Assembly: GCF_003217295.1 (NCBI RefSeq)
Contig: NZ_QJTJ01000001.1
Location: 1 to 64,000 of the forward strand
Length of the DNA: 64,000 nucleotides
Direction of reading: 5' to 3'
Source: Ureibacillus chungkukjangi
GTDB lineage: Bacteria > Bacillota > Bacilli > Bacillales_A > Planococcaceae
The notes below the pieces were generated by a model, which worked only from the letters and a program-made list of their open reading frames with translations, was not told the origin of the DNA and searched no databases. This document shows positions 25,242 to 33,941 of this stretch, one piece after another; the first letter of the stretch is position 1; every line of letters begins with the position of its first letter. Made by a program: the position numbers and the translations under genes.

Positions 25242-27900
25242 AGAATGATTTAACGTAATCATACACAGAAACTAATGCTTCTTCAAGTTTGGAAGCATCC
25301 TTCGCACCAGCCATCGCCATATCTGGACGACCGCCACCTTTACCACCACAAGCTTCAGCCACTATTTTCACGATATTGCCTGCGTGATAGTTTCCTCCAA
25401 CTAGGTCCTTCGATACTCCAGCACAAATCATTACTTTGTCACCATCAACAGCTCCAAGTACAATGACAGCTTTATCTAATTTCCCTTTTAAATCATCCAT
25501 CATTTGACGTAGTTGATTATTATCCTTCGCATCAACTTTTGTCGATAAAACTGTTACATCTCCCAATTTTTGAGCAGCATCAAGTACTGCGCTTGCTTGA
25601 GAATTAGCAATTTTTTGGGATAGAGCATCATTTTCGCGTTGCTGTTCCTTTAACTCTTGCTGTAGATTTTCAACACGTGCCACTAAATCTTTTGGATTTG
25701 CCTTTAAAAGTCCAGCAGACTCTTCTAAAATACGTTGTTCTTCTTTAACAGCCTCGTAAGCAGCTTTTCCAGTAACAGCTTCAATACGTCGCGTTCCTGC
25801 CCCAATACCTGCCTCAGAAACGATTTTGAATAAACCAATTTCTGATGAACGTTTAACATGGATACCACCGCAAAGCTCAACAGAGTAGTCACTTACTTGA
25901 ACAACACGAACAAGATCACCATATTTCTCGCCGAATAATGCCATAGCTCCCATTGCTTTCGCTTCTGAGATTGGCATTTCTTCGATAACTACTTCAATAT
26001 CATCCCAAATTTTTTCATTAACAATACGTTCAATTTTTTCAATCTCTTCTTTTGTTGCTGGACCAAAGTGAGAGAAGTCAAAGCGTAGACGATCTGGACC
26101 CACATAAGAACCTGCTTGGTTAACATGGTCACCTAATACATCTTTTAATGCACGTTGCATAATATGTGTAGCTGTGTGGTTTTTCACAACTAGGTTTCGC
26201 ACATCACGATCAACCCTTGCCACTACATTGTCATTTAAGTTCATTTCACCAGATTCAATTACAACCGTATGAAGTGATTGACCATTTGGCGCTTTTTGTA
26301 CATCTTTTACAAAAGCCTTAAATGTGTCGTTTTCAATTGTTCCATGGTCAGCAACCTGACCACCCATTTCAGCATAGAAAGGTGTTTCTGCTAAAATAAC
26401 AAGAATCTCTTCACCTTCAGAAGCAGTCTCAACGATTTGACCATTTGCAACCAATGCGACTACTTTGGTTTCCGTTTGTAATGTATCATAGCCAACAAAA
26501 TTCGATTCTTGCTTTAAGTTAGCAAGAACTTCTGATTGAACCTGCATTGAATCCACATCAGCACGAGCTGCACGAGCACGTTCACGTTGCTCCTCCATTG
26601 CTGATTCAAAGCCTTTATGGTCAACTGTCATACCAGCTTCTTGTGCATATTCCTCTGTAAGCTCAACAGGGAAACCATATGTGTCATATAGACGGAAGGC
26701 ATCACTACCTGGAATCACATTTAATCCAGCAGCTTGTTCTTTTTTAATAACCTCTGAAAGAATCGCCAATCCACCATCAAGTGTTTCATGGAATCGATTT
26801 TCCTCATTTTTAATAACACGTTGGATAAATTCTGTTTTTTCTTTTACCTCTGGGTAGAAGTCCTTCATAATTTCTCCAACAGTTGGAACTAGCTCAAACA
26901 TAAATGGCTTTTCAATTCCAATTTGTTTAGCATAACGAACCGCACGACGTAATAAACGGCGTAATACATAACCGCGTCCTTCATTTGATGGTAGTGCTCC
27001 ATCTCCAATTGCAAAAGCAACCGTACGAATATGGTCTGCGATTACTTTAAACGGTGTATTCACATCTTCTTCACTACCGAAGATTTCTTTTAAGTCAATT
27101 TCACCAGGACGTTTGTAGCCGCGGTTTGAAAAATCTTCAATTTTCTTGATAATTGGCATAAACAAATCTGTATCAAAGTTTGTTGGTACATTTTGAACAA
27201 CAGATGCCATACGCTCAAGACCCATACCCGTATCGATATTTTGCTTTGGAAGTGGTGTGTATGTGCCATCAGGATTATGGTTGAATTGTGAGAATACTAA
27301 ATTCCAAATCTCAAGATAGCGTTCGTTTTCTCCACCTGGATATAGCTCAGGATCATTTTCATCATTCCCATACTCTAATCCACGATCGTAGAAAATTTCT
27401 GAGTTTGGACCTGATGGACCCTCACCGATATCCCAGAAGTTCCCCTCAATACGAATTAAACGATCCTCTGGTATGCCAATTTCGTTTCTCCAAATATCAT
27501 ATGCTTCTTGGTCCTCTGGATGAATCGTGATAGATAAAAGTTCTGGATTGAAGCCCATCCATTTTGGATCCGTTAAAAATTCCCATGCAAAGTGAATAGC
27601 TTCTTTTTTAAAGTAATCACCGATGGAGAAGTTTCCTAGCATTTCAAAGAATGTATGGTGTCTAGCTGTTTTCCCCACATTTTCAATATCATTTGTTCGA
27701 ATTGATTTTTGAGCATTTGTAATTCGTGGATTATCCGGGATTACACGACCATCAAAATATTTTTTTAATGTTGCCACACCTGAGTTAATCCAAAGCAATG
27801 ATGCGTCATTAATTGGTACTAATGGTGCTGAGGGTTCTTGTGCATGTCCTTTTTCAATAAAAAATTCTAAATATTTGTTACGAATATCTGATGCCTTCAT
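25240..27900 (-). CDS. alaS: Alanyl-tRNA synthetase
   Basis: AlaS charges tRNA-Ala. The 886-residue protein has the class II catalytic core (residues ~1-240, including [16 protein letters not shown] and [15 protein letters not shown]), the tRNA-recognition helices, the editing domain with HTATHI and [13 protein letters not shown] (zinc/His-Cys site that hydrolyses mischarged Ser), a coiled coil, and the C-Ala domain ending in [14 protein letters not shown]. Full family length. A T-box leader and a strong promoter lie upstream, so expression should respond to uncharged tRNA-Ala. Confidence 0.97.
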   Translation of the reverse strand: MKASDIRNKYLEFFIEKGHAQEPSAPLVPINDASLLWINSGVATLKKYFDGRVIPDNPRITNAQKSIRTNDIENVGKTARHHTFFEMLGNFSIGDYFKKEAIHFAWEFLTDPKWMGFNPELLSITIHPEDQEAYDIWRNEIGIPEDRLIRIEGNFWDIGEGPSGPNSEIFYDRGLEYGNDENDPELYPGGENERYLEIWNLVFSQFNHNPDGTYTPLPKQNIDTGMGLERMASVVQNVPTNFDTDLFMPIIKKIEDFSNRGYKRPGEIDLKEIFGSEEDVNTPFKVIADHIRTVAFAIGDGALPSNEGRGYVLRRLLRRAVRYAKQIGIEKPFMFELVPTVGEIMKDFYPEVKEKTEFIQRVIKNEENRFHETLDGGLAILSEVIKKEQAAGLNVIPGSDAFRLYDTYGFPVELTEEYAQEAGMTVDHKGFESAMEEQRERARAARADVDSMQVQSEVLANLKQESNFVGYDTLQTETKVVALVANGQIVETASEGEEILVILAETPFYAEMGGQVADHGTIENDTFKAFVKDVQKAPNGQSLHTVVIESGEMNLNDNVVARVDRDVRNLVVKNHTATHIMQRALKDVLGDHVNQAGSYVGPDRLRFDFSHFGPATKEEIEKIERIVNEKIWDDIEVVIEEMPISEAKAMGAMALFGEKYGDLVRVVQVSDYSVELCGGIHVKRSSEIGLFKIVSEAGIGAGTRRIEAVTGKAAYEAVKEEQRILEESAGLLKANPKDLVARVENLQQELKEQQRENDALSQKIANSQASAVLDAAQKLGDVTVLSTKVDAKDNNQLRQMMDDLKGKLDKAVIVLGAVDGDKVMICAGVSKDLVGGNYHAGNIVKIVAEACGGKGGGRPDMAMAGAKDASKLEEALVSVYDYVKSF

Positions 27901-28084
27901 CTTAAAAATACCTCCAAAATTAATTTAATTTGTTTTTACATGATGGTGTCAAAATTCAATGATAGTAGATAGTTTTCACCAGATTTGGATAAAAATCCGG
28001 TTAAGTCATGAAAATATGCGATGCTTGTTCAAAGTGTCGCAAAAACAATAGCTAATTCCGCCAATTTTTAAACAAAATAAAAAG

Positions 28085-28448
28085 CCCTCATCCCAGTGAA
28101 GGGACGAAGACTGTATTCGCGGTACCACCCTAATTTATAAGTCGGTTAAAGTCAAAGGTTTTCACCTTTACGACTCAACTGAGAAACGATTTCTTTTTAA
28201 CCTCTATTTAAAAGTTAAAATCAATCATTTTCACGAAACCAAACTTATATCTCAAGCACTGTAACGTAAGTGAACGTCAGGGATTAGCTGCACTCAGGAG
28301 TAGCTTTTCCGTTAAAGGTTTACGTAAGATTCTTTCAGCCTTAGGAATCTCTTTCTGTTCGAAACGCATAAACGTACTTTTTCCATCATTGTTTTAAAAG
28401 TATGAGAAATTAGTATACGAAACCAATAATAGGTAAATTCGTATTTTC
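28085..28448 (-). promoter_or_regulatory. T-box riboswitch leader of alaS
   Basis: The T-box core AGGGTGGTACCGCG is at 28131-28118 on the minus strand. It is followed by a terminator stem (TCGTCCC/GGGATGA region, about 28085-28110) and a T tract. Upstream, 28150-28440 is rich in paired segments as expected of stems I-III. The segment GAGTGCAGCTAATC contains Ala codons (GCA, GCU) and may be the specifier loop, but I did not fold it. About 185 further bases with no recognisable feature separate the terminator from the alaS ATG. Confidence 0.9.
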
Positions 28449-28454
28449 TAATAA

Positions 28455-28483
28455 ATTATATGAAATGGATTTGATTGTGTCAA
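28455..28483 (-). promoter_or_regulatory. Strong sigma-A promoter for the alaS leader
   Basis: Consensus TTGACA (28483-28478) and consensus TATAAT (28460-28455) are exactly 17 bases apart on the minus strand. Confidence 0.85.
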
Positions 28484-28507
28484 TTATAACTAATTTACTT
28501 TTTTCGA

Positions 28508-29302
28508 TTATTCAAAACGATACATATTCCAAAAGCCAATATCTTCAAATCCAAGACGCTTATATATTTTTCCTGCCTCCGGATTATCGTAAAACAGACA
28601 AAGCTCTTTTCCCTCTTCTAAAAGATCTTTACATAATTTAATCATACAATCTGAAGCAAGACCCCTGCGTTTGAATTTTTCCTTTGTCGCAACTGCAATA
28701 ACCATTGCTGAGGAACTATTTTCTGCCGTTGTTGAAGCAGTTGTCGCCATCTCTTTATCTACTCGAATAAAGTATGTACGGCCAGTGTTATTTTCAATCA
28801 TACGCTTCTTGGATTCTACAGTAATATTACTTGCTTGAAACTCTGGTACACCCTTTAACAGCTCAACATTTTCTACAAGCTCATTTAAGCTTAACCTTTC
28901 AACACGAGCTAACTCATCATCACTCTTTGTTTCTAGTAGCTTCTGGCATTTTGCATAGTAAAAGGAGCTATTTGTTTTCTTTTTCTTTGGAATCAAGGGC
29001 TCAAGTTTTTCTACTACTTCTTTTAGTCCTGATAACTCGCGCATATTTGGATCACTGTTTATAATTTCAGCAAAGCCTTCTACATCATAGACTCCCTCTG
29101 CATAAGGAATATAATTACTTTCATATCTTAATAGTACTGCAACGAGCTCATTAGCCTCATTGAATTGACCCCAAAGTGTTTGGAAATCACTTTCAAACCC
29201 AAAGGCCTCAACATCCCCGATTATAAATAAATTCTCTGCAGGTTTTTTCCCTATAAATTCCATAAGCTGCTTACGATTTGCTTCTGTAAGTTTTTTTATC
29301 AT
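28508..29302 (-). CDS. GNAT-family N-acetyltransferase
   Basis: A 264-residue protein whose C-terminal half carries the acetyl-CoA-binding pattern of GNAT enzymes: AMVIAVATKEKFKRRGLAS (beta-4/helix-3 loop, RRGLA) and FYDNPEAGKIYKRLGFED near the end. The N-terminal half (EANRKQLMEFIGKKPAENLFIIGD) resembles the duplicated-fold acetyltransferases. The substrate cannot be read from sequence. It lies alone between the alaS promoter and the divergent terC. Confidence 0.85.
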   Translation of the reverse strand: MIKKLTEANRKQLMEFIGKKPAENLFIIGDVEAFGFESDFQTLWGQFNEANELVAVLLRYESNYIPYAEGVYDVEGFAEIINSDPNMRELSGLKEVVEKLEPLIPKKKKTNSSFYYAKCQKLLETKSDDELARVERLSLNELVENVELLKGVPEFQASNITVESKKRMIENNTGRTYFIRVDKEMATTASTTAENSSSAMVIAVATKEKFKRRGLASDCMIKLCKDLLEEGKELCLFYDNPEAGKIYKRLGFEDIGFWNMYRFE

Positions 29303-29468
29303 ATCTATCCCCCCATATCGACTATAAAATTATTAAGAAATTACCATATTTTTCTACATAATTCAAGTAAGGTTTAACCATAATCTCTCTTCTTAATAGA
29401 ACTCTCTTTTCATATATTGATGGTAAAGTGGACGAACATTGCTTAGAAAAGACGGGAGAGAGTATGTA

Positions 29469-30152
29469 ATGGAAATATTATCCGGTGAATTTTTAACTGC
29501 TTTAGTTACTATTATCATGATTGATTTAGTACTTGCAGGGGATAATGCTTTACTGATTGGACTGGTTGCTAAAAATTTACCTAAGAATCAGCAAAAGCGA
29601 GTCATTTTTTGGGGAACCTTCTGTGCCATTTTTGTTCGTATCCTTCTGACATTGGTCGCAGTCAAACTACTTCAATTTGACGGTCTCCTATTAGTTGGTG
29701 GCGTATTACTTCTGTACATATCCTATAAGCTTCTATTGACAGAAGAAGATATGCATGTGAAGCCAAGTAAAAAGAATTTTTGGGGAGCAATCGGCACAAT
29801 TCTGCTTGCAGATGTTTTAATGGGGGTAGACAATATTATTGCAGTTGCTGGGGCAGCTCATGGCAGTACCTTACTGGTGATTATTGGTCTAATCGTTTCA
29901 ATCCCTATCGTAGTTTGGGGTAGTGCCTTTGTTACCAAACTGATGGAGAAATTCCCACTTATCATTGTGCTAGGGTCAGCACTTTTAACATGGACAGCTG
30001 CGAAAATGATTGTAAAGGACAGCTATATTTCACCTTTTTTCACAACGCAAAAGGATATTTATACATTTGAAATTATCGTTGTAGGCGTGGTACTGATCAT
30101 TGGATTATCTGTAAAATATCTGTTTAGACGTAGAGAAGTCGTCCCTAGCTAG
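29469..30152 (+). CDS. TerC-family membrane protein (YjbE-type)
   Basis: A 227-residue protein with about seven membrane helices and the two acidic intramembrane motifs of TerC proteins, IDLVLAGDNALLIG (N-terminal) and DVLMGVDNIIAVAG (middle). Bacillus TerC proteins (YceF, YjbE, MeeF-type) export manganese, partly to supply secreted enzymes; that role is likely here. I use ATG 29469, with GGGAGAG upstream; the frame opens at a TTG (29439). No manganese riboswitch is visible in the 165-base upstream gap. A perfect hairpin terminator includes its stop codon. Confidence 0.88.
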   Translation: MEILSGEFLTALVTIIMIDLVLAGDNALLIGLVAKNLPKNQQKRVIFWGTFCAIFVRILLTLVAVKLLQFDGLLLVGGVLLLYISYKLLLTEEDMHVKPSKKNFWGAIGTILLADVLMGVDNIIAVAGAAHGSTLLVIIGLIVSIPIVVWGSAFVTKLMEKFPLIIVLGSALLTWTAAKMIVKDSYISPFFTTQKDIYTFEIIVVGVVLIIGLSVKYLFRRREVVPS

Positions 30153-30170
30153 GGACGACTTTTTCTTTTA
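30136..30170. terminator. Terminator between terC and the MFS gene
   Basis: AAGTCGTCCCTAG and its perfect complement with almost no loop, followed by TTTTTCTTTT on the plus strand. It contains the TerC stop codon and faces the convergent MFS gene. Confidence 0.85.
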
Positions 30171-31331
30171 ATATTGATAGACTTTTTTTGTGAATAGAAT
30201 GATGAAGATAGCCGGCACTGTAAAAACAATCATACCTAAAAAGGCTAGGCCGGGAGTAATCTCATATAAAAACCCTCCAAATAAGGTTAATACTGCTGCA
30301 CTTAAGCTCATAGCTAACGCAGAATATAGACCCTGTGCATTAGATAATTGTTGTTTAGGTAAATTGCGCGTTATGTATTGAACAAATGCATAATGAGCCA
30401 TTGCAAATGCTAGGGCATGTAAGGACTGTGATAAGACAAACACCCATACATTCGGGAATAGGAAAATCATAATCCATCTTAAGGTTGAACCTGCTGCTGC
30501 TAGAAGGAATAAGGATGATGTTTTCCACTTAACAAAAAGGTGATCCACCTTTAAAAAGAATAAAATCTCAAAAATCACAGCTACATTTAAGATTAACCCA
30601 ATATAAAAGGTATTGACCTGTAAATATTGCTGTAAATAGATATAACTATAGTTATAATAGGACGCTAGTGAGCCCTGTAGTAAAATTGCTAGTATCATGA
30701 TAATTGGGAACCCTTTTATTTTCCACAAGCTTCTCATAGAAAATTTTTGAGAACGGTCTTCTACTGTTGGCTTCACATATAATACTTCTGGTGCAGGCAT
30801 AGCTTGTAAGCCCAGCATAATGATTAAATAAGCGATCATACTCCATAAAATTGCATCCTCACCTAGGTAGCCAATAATAATACTAAGAATGAAAACAGAA
30901 ATCACAAAACTTATTGAGCCATAGGAACGACTTTTTCCATAATGTACTTTCCCTTGCTGAACAAGGGTTGATGCACTACTTTCGATTGCCGGTAATAACG
31001 AAGGATAAAACAAACTAAAAATCATCGTTACAATAAACAAAGTAATGAAATGATTAAAAGGAATATATAAAATTGCAGCAATCAATGCACTTATCACTAA
31101 AAATTGTGTTAACTTTTTATCACTTAAATATTTTGATGCAAACGGGAAAATAAACATTGTTGATATAGCACGCGCTACTAAACCAAATCCCATAATAAGA
31201 CTAACCTCAGAGACAGATAATCCTTTTGCCTCACTCAACCAACCTGCCCAATACTGTAAATATACGCCCCAAGTAAAGAAAAAAATAAAGAAATTTTGGG
31301 ACAACCATCGCTGATCGTTCATAATCGTCAT
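30168..31331 (-). CDS. MFS transporter
   Basis: A 387-residue major-facilitator protein with about 12 membrane helices. Features are a conserved aromatic first helix (FFIFFFTWGVYLQYWAGWL), a charged loop after helix 2-3 (FASKYLSDKKLTQ) and a SRSYGSISFV motif at helix 5. This fits the MFS_1_like group (LacY/HcaT-related; YwbF in Bacillus), which has varied organic-acid or sugar substrates, so I cannot name a cargo. Start as drawn (ATG, GGGAGG close upstream); an ATG three codons on is the alternative. Confidence 0.8.
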   Translation of the reverse strand: MTIMNDQRWLSQNFFIFFFTWGVYLQYWAGWLSEAKGLSVSEVSLIMGFGLVARAISTMFIFPFASKYLSDKKLTQFLVISALIAAILYIPFNHFITLFIVTMIFSLFYPSLLPAIESSASTLVQQGKVHYGKSRSYGSISFVISVFILSIIIGYLGEDAILWSMIAYLIIMLGLQAMPAPEVLYVKPTVEDRSQKFSMRSLWKIKGFPIIMILAILLQGSLASYYNYSYIYLQQYLQVNTFYIGLILNVAVIFEILFFLKVDHLFVKWKTSSLFLLAAAGSTLRWIMIFLFPNVWVFVLSQSLHALAFAMAHYAFVQYITRNLPKQQLSNAQGLYSALAMSLSAAVLTLFGGFLYEITPGLAFLGMIVFTVPAIFIILFTKKVYQY

Positions 31332-31391
31332 TCAACCTCCCATATAGTTGAATAATAGCATATTTAAAATGAGAAATTGATAAAAAATGTA

Positions 31392-31432
31392 AAAAGTCAC
31401 TAAAAGCAATTTTACTTTTAGCGACTTCTTTT
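31392..31432. terminator. Terminator after spo0M
   Basis: A 13-pair stem (AAGTCGCTAAAAG with its near-complement, one wobble) and T runs on both strands. It directly follows the spo0M stop. Confidence 0.85.
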
Positions 31433-31436
31433 TTTC

Positions 31437-32207
31437 TTATGAGTATTTTGAAATAATTTGTCCTAATTGTCGACCTAATAAATGTAAGTCCTGTTGAGTG
31501 ATTGTCATTCTGACATGAGTTTCATCGGTATCAAGTGCTTCAGCAAAGAACCCACCTAGCCCTCTTGCTTTTCGATCTACCTGCATAAGTATTTCAACTT
31601 GGTTATCAGATTGAGAAAGAAAAACAATTTCTAACTCGTCTAGTTTCCCTCGAAAAGCACCACTTGTCGGAACAAATTCAAATTCCTGACTAAATGGATA
31701 GTTCCCTCTTAGTTTATGAGAGGCTTGTTTACATTCTACCTCTCGCAGTCTAAAACCTAATTGCTGTACTTCATCTAATATTCTTGAAGCAATTTTTGAT
31801 GGACGGATATCTATATAATCTCGATCCCCTGAATCCAATCCATTTTTAATATCTAACTCGGTAGCAACCCATACCTTTGTTTTACCAACTGTAATCGGAA
31901 CATCAAGAGGGATATTAAATGAAATAGGAATGATTTTCGTTTCGTTCGCATTAATAATAAACGGATCACTTACTTTAAACTTTTGGATTGCTGCATTAGC
32001 AGTATACTTCTTATCATCCGCTTCTTTAATATATGTCGTATATAAAGTTAAATAAATCGTATTAATTTGTTGTTCTACATTACCACCATAGATTTCAACT
32101 TCACCTTTGATTTCCTCCCCTGCTTCATAAGCAGATTTCTCTAATTTTGTATCGACCTTTGCCGATCCAATGCCGATACTTGCACCAAATTTTTTAAAAA
32201 ATGCCAT
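31437..32207 (-). CDS. spo0M: Spo0M, arrestin-like sporulation control protein
   Basis: A 256-residue protein starting MAFFKKFGASIGIGSAKVDT, with the family's arrestin-like beta-sandwich pattern (GEEIKGEVEIYGG, KTKVWVATELDI) and the C-terminal block FFAEALDTDETH. Spo0M affects sporulation onset and cytoskeletal organisation in B. subtilis, by an unknown mechanism. ATG 32207 is chosen with GGGAG 8 bases upstream; two earlier Mets in the frame lack a site. It sits alone between the MFS and DUF1801 genes. Confidence 0.92.
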   Translation of the reverse strand: MAFFKKFGASIGIGSAKVDTKLEKSAYEAGEEIKGEVEIYGGNVEQQINTIYLTLYTTYIKEADDKKYTANAAIQKFKVSDPFIINANETKIIPISFNIPLDVPITVGKTKVWVATELDIKNGLDSGDRDYIDIRPSKIASRILDEVQQLGFRLREVECKQASHKLRGNYPFSQEFEFVPTSGAFRGKLDELEIVFLSQSDNQVEILMQVDRKARGLGGFFAEALDTDETHVRMTITQQDLHLLGRQLGQIISKYS

Positions 32208-32272
32208 TTCAAAAACTCCCATCAAAGTTATAATGTTTTTTAATACGGATATAAGGTACTGAAGGTTTCAAC

Positions 32273-32695
32273 TTATGGATACATTTTTTGTAAAAAAAAT
32301 ATCGAGTCTGTTATTAATTCCTTTAACACGTCTTCATTTACATCAGCTAACTTATTTATATAGACACAGGCTTTACCAGATGTGTGCTTTCCGAAACGCT
32401 CTAATAGTTTTTCCCTAGCGCTATCACCTGTTGCAAAATATAAACTGATTTTTGCTTTTCTAGGAGAATACCCAACAAGTGGTGCATCCCCTTCATGCCC
32501 AGATTCATACTTATAATGGTAAGAACCGAAGCCAATAATACTCGGCCCCCACATTTTAGCTTCGAAACCCGAAGTCTCTTCAAATATTTTTAAAAGCTTA
32601 TATGCATCTTCTCTTTTTTTGGCGCTATCAACAGATTCTATAAATTCAATTACGCTTTGATCTGTTTCTTTTGTTTTTTGTTCATATTCCGCCAT
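32273..32695 (-). CDS. DUF1801 (YdhG-like) protein
   Basis: A 140-residue soluble protein with the DUF1801 hallmarks: KREDAYKLLKIFEETSG, MWGPSIIGFGSYHYKYESG and PLVGYSPRKAKISLYF, and a C-terminal helix ending in LQKMYP. The fold is known from iron-chaperone-like (frataxin-type) proteins, but no activity is established for this subgroup. ATG 32695 follows GGAGAGGG; the frame's earlier start (32764) has no site. Confidence 0.82.
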   Translation of the reverse strand: MAEYEQKTKETDQSVIEFIESVDSAKKREDAYKLLKIFEETSGFEAKMWGPSIIGFGSYHYKYESGHEGDAPLVGYSPRKAKISLYFATGDSAREKLLERFGKHTSGKACVYINKLADVNEDVLKELITDSIFFLQKMYP

Positions 32696-32787
32696 AATGC
32701 ACCCTCTCCTTCTTGTCAGTATTGCTGCAAGGTAAATATATTTTATCCACTCTAACTTCTTCATTTACTGTTACTTTTCCTCTTCAT

Positions 32788-32819
32788 AAAAAAAGAGAAC
32801 CTACAAAATATAAGTTCTC
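32788..32819 (-). terminator. Terminator after the SIMPL-domain gene
   Basis: GAGAAC and GTTCTC pair on the minus strand around a 13-base loop, followed by seven T. Confidence 0.75.
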
Positions 32820-32825
32820 CAGCAT

Positions 32826-33476
32826 TTAAAATTGATATTTTACATTTAAAGTTGCTTCTACAGTAATCATGCCCTGTTCAATTGGGGTTTCAAAGGAGCT
32901 TTGCGTTACAGCAACCGTTCTTAAAAGAATCGGACCACCGGAAGTTTCTTCTATAATCTCAACTGGTAGCGGCTTGTAAGTAAGTCTAAGGGATGATGCA
33001 ATAGCATCCGCTTTTTCATGCGCATTCTGAAGTGCCAATTGTAACGCTTTCTGATAGTGGAGAGAATCGTTTGCTAACTTAAACTCTAACTGAGAAATGC
33101 GGTTGGCACCATTTTTTATAGCTGTATCAATAACTATGCCTACACTATTTACATCATGCACATTTACTGTTAGTCCGTTTGAAACCTCGTATTCTCGAAA
33201 TACTTGCTTTCCTTCTACAAAATCATAGCGTGGAAAAACATTAAAAAAAGCAGTTTGAATATCATTCCGATTAATATTCAATGCCAATAAAGCTTGTATG
33301 ACCTGATTCATTCTTTGAGCATTTTCTCTTTGAGCTGTAGATAAGTCACTTGATTGGGTTACGACCTCAATTTGCAATTCTGCATAATCAGGCTTCACTT
33401 CAATTTTACTATTCCCTACTACTGAAATTATACGAGGCTTGTGAGAAGGATGTTGAATTAAATTTTGATAATCCAT
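32826..33476 (-). CDS. SIMPL-domain (DUF541) protein
   Basis: A 216-residue protein of the SIMPL/DUF541 family, with the N-terminal ISVVGNSKIEVKPDYAELQI strand pair, EYEVSNGLTVNVHDVNSVG in the middle, and QNAHEKADAIASSLRL. Bacterial relatives (E. coli YggE, Brucella BP26) are linked to oxidative-stress tolerance, and usually carry a signal peptide; none is evident here, so this one appears cytoplasmic. The start is ATG 33476, with GGGG 6 bases upstream; the TTG one codon earlier is in frame. Confidence 0.85.
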   Translation of the reverse strand: MDYQNLIQHPSHKPRIISVVGNSKIEVKPDYAELQIEVVTQSSDLSTAQRENAQRMNQVIQALLALNINRNDIQTAFFNVFPRYDFVEGKQVFREYEVSNGLTVNVHDVNSVGIVIDTAIKNGANRISQLEFKLANDSLHYQKALQLALQNAHEKADAIASSLRLTYKPLPVEIIEETSGGPILLRTVAVTQSSFETPIEQGMITVEATLNVKYQF

Positions 33477-33548
33477 CAATATCCCCTTTCCTTTTCATAG
33501 AACTACTATATGCTTGAAAAGTAGAAATTTGCCACGTTTTTCAGTTAG

Positions 33549-33941
33549 TTAGTGAAGATTTAACTGCCATGATACACCAAAGGTATCTTGAACCCAGCCA
33601 AACTTTTTGCTAAACCCATAGCTAGCAAGAGGCATTAAAACCAGCCCATTTTCAGCAAACCTCGTAAAAGCCTCATCTAGCTCTTGTTCTGTATCGAAAT
33701 CTAAAAACATCGAAATTGACGGGGTAAAGGTAAATTCATGCTTGATATTACTATCATTAAAGTAGAATTCTTGGCCATGTAGCTTAACTACTGCATTTGC
33801 TATTTTTCCCTCAATCTCAGGAGCTTCTGGTCCATACTTCACCATCGAAACGATTTCTAAATCTTTAAAAACAGAAGCGTAGAACTGGATAGCTTCTTCA
33901 GCTTGACCTTGAAACATTAAAAACGGGGTTAACTTTGTCAT
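33549..33941 (-). CDS. VOC-fold PhnB-like protein
   Basis: A 130-residue vicinal-oxygen-chelate protein of the PhnB / 3-demethylubiquinone-methyltransferase-like group, with LTPFLMFQGQAEEAIQFY at the N-terminus and FGWVQDTFGVSWQL at the C-terminus. Such proteins often bind metal or a small ligand; the reaction is not predictable. Its ATG overlaps the recD2 stop by 4 bases (ATGA), so it is translationally coupled to recD2, though a functional link is not obvious. Confidence 0.85.
   Translation of the reverse strand: MTKLTPFLMFQGQAEEAIQFYASVFKDLEIVSMVKYGPEAPEIEGKIANAVVKLHGQEFYFNDSNIKHEFTFTPSISMFLDFDTEQELDEAFTRFAENGLVLMPLASYGFSKKFGWVQDTFGVSWQLNLH

Noticed and set aside
29303-29468. Manganese (yybP-ykoY) riboswitch before terC
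   Set aside because: I looked for the conserved loop motifs in the 165-base gap and did not see them, although TerC genes often carry one.
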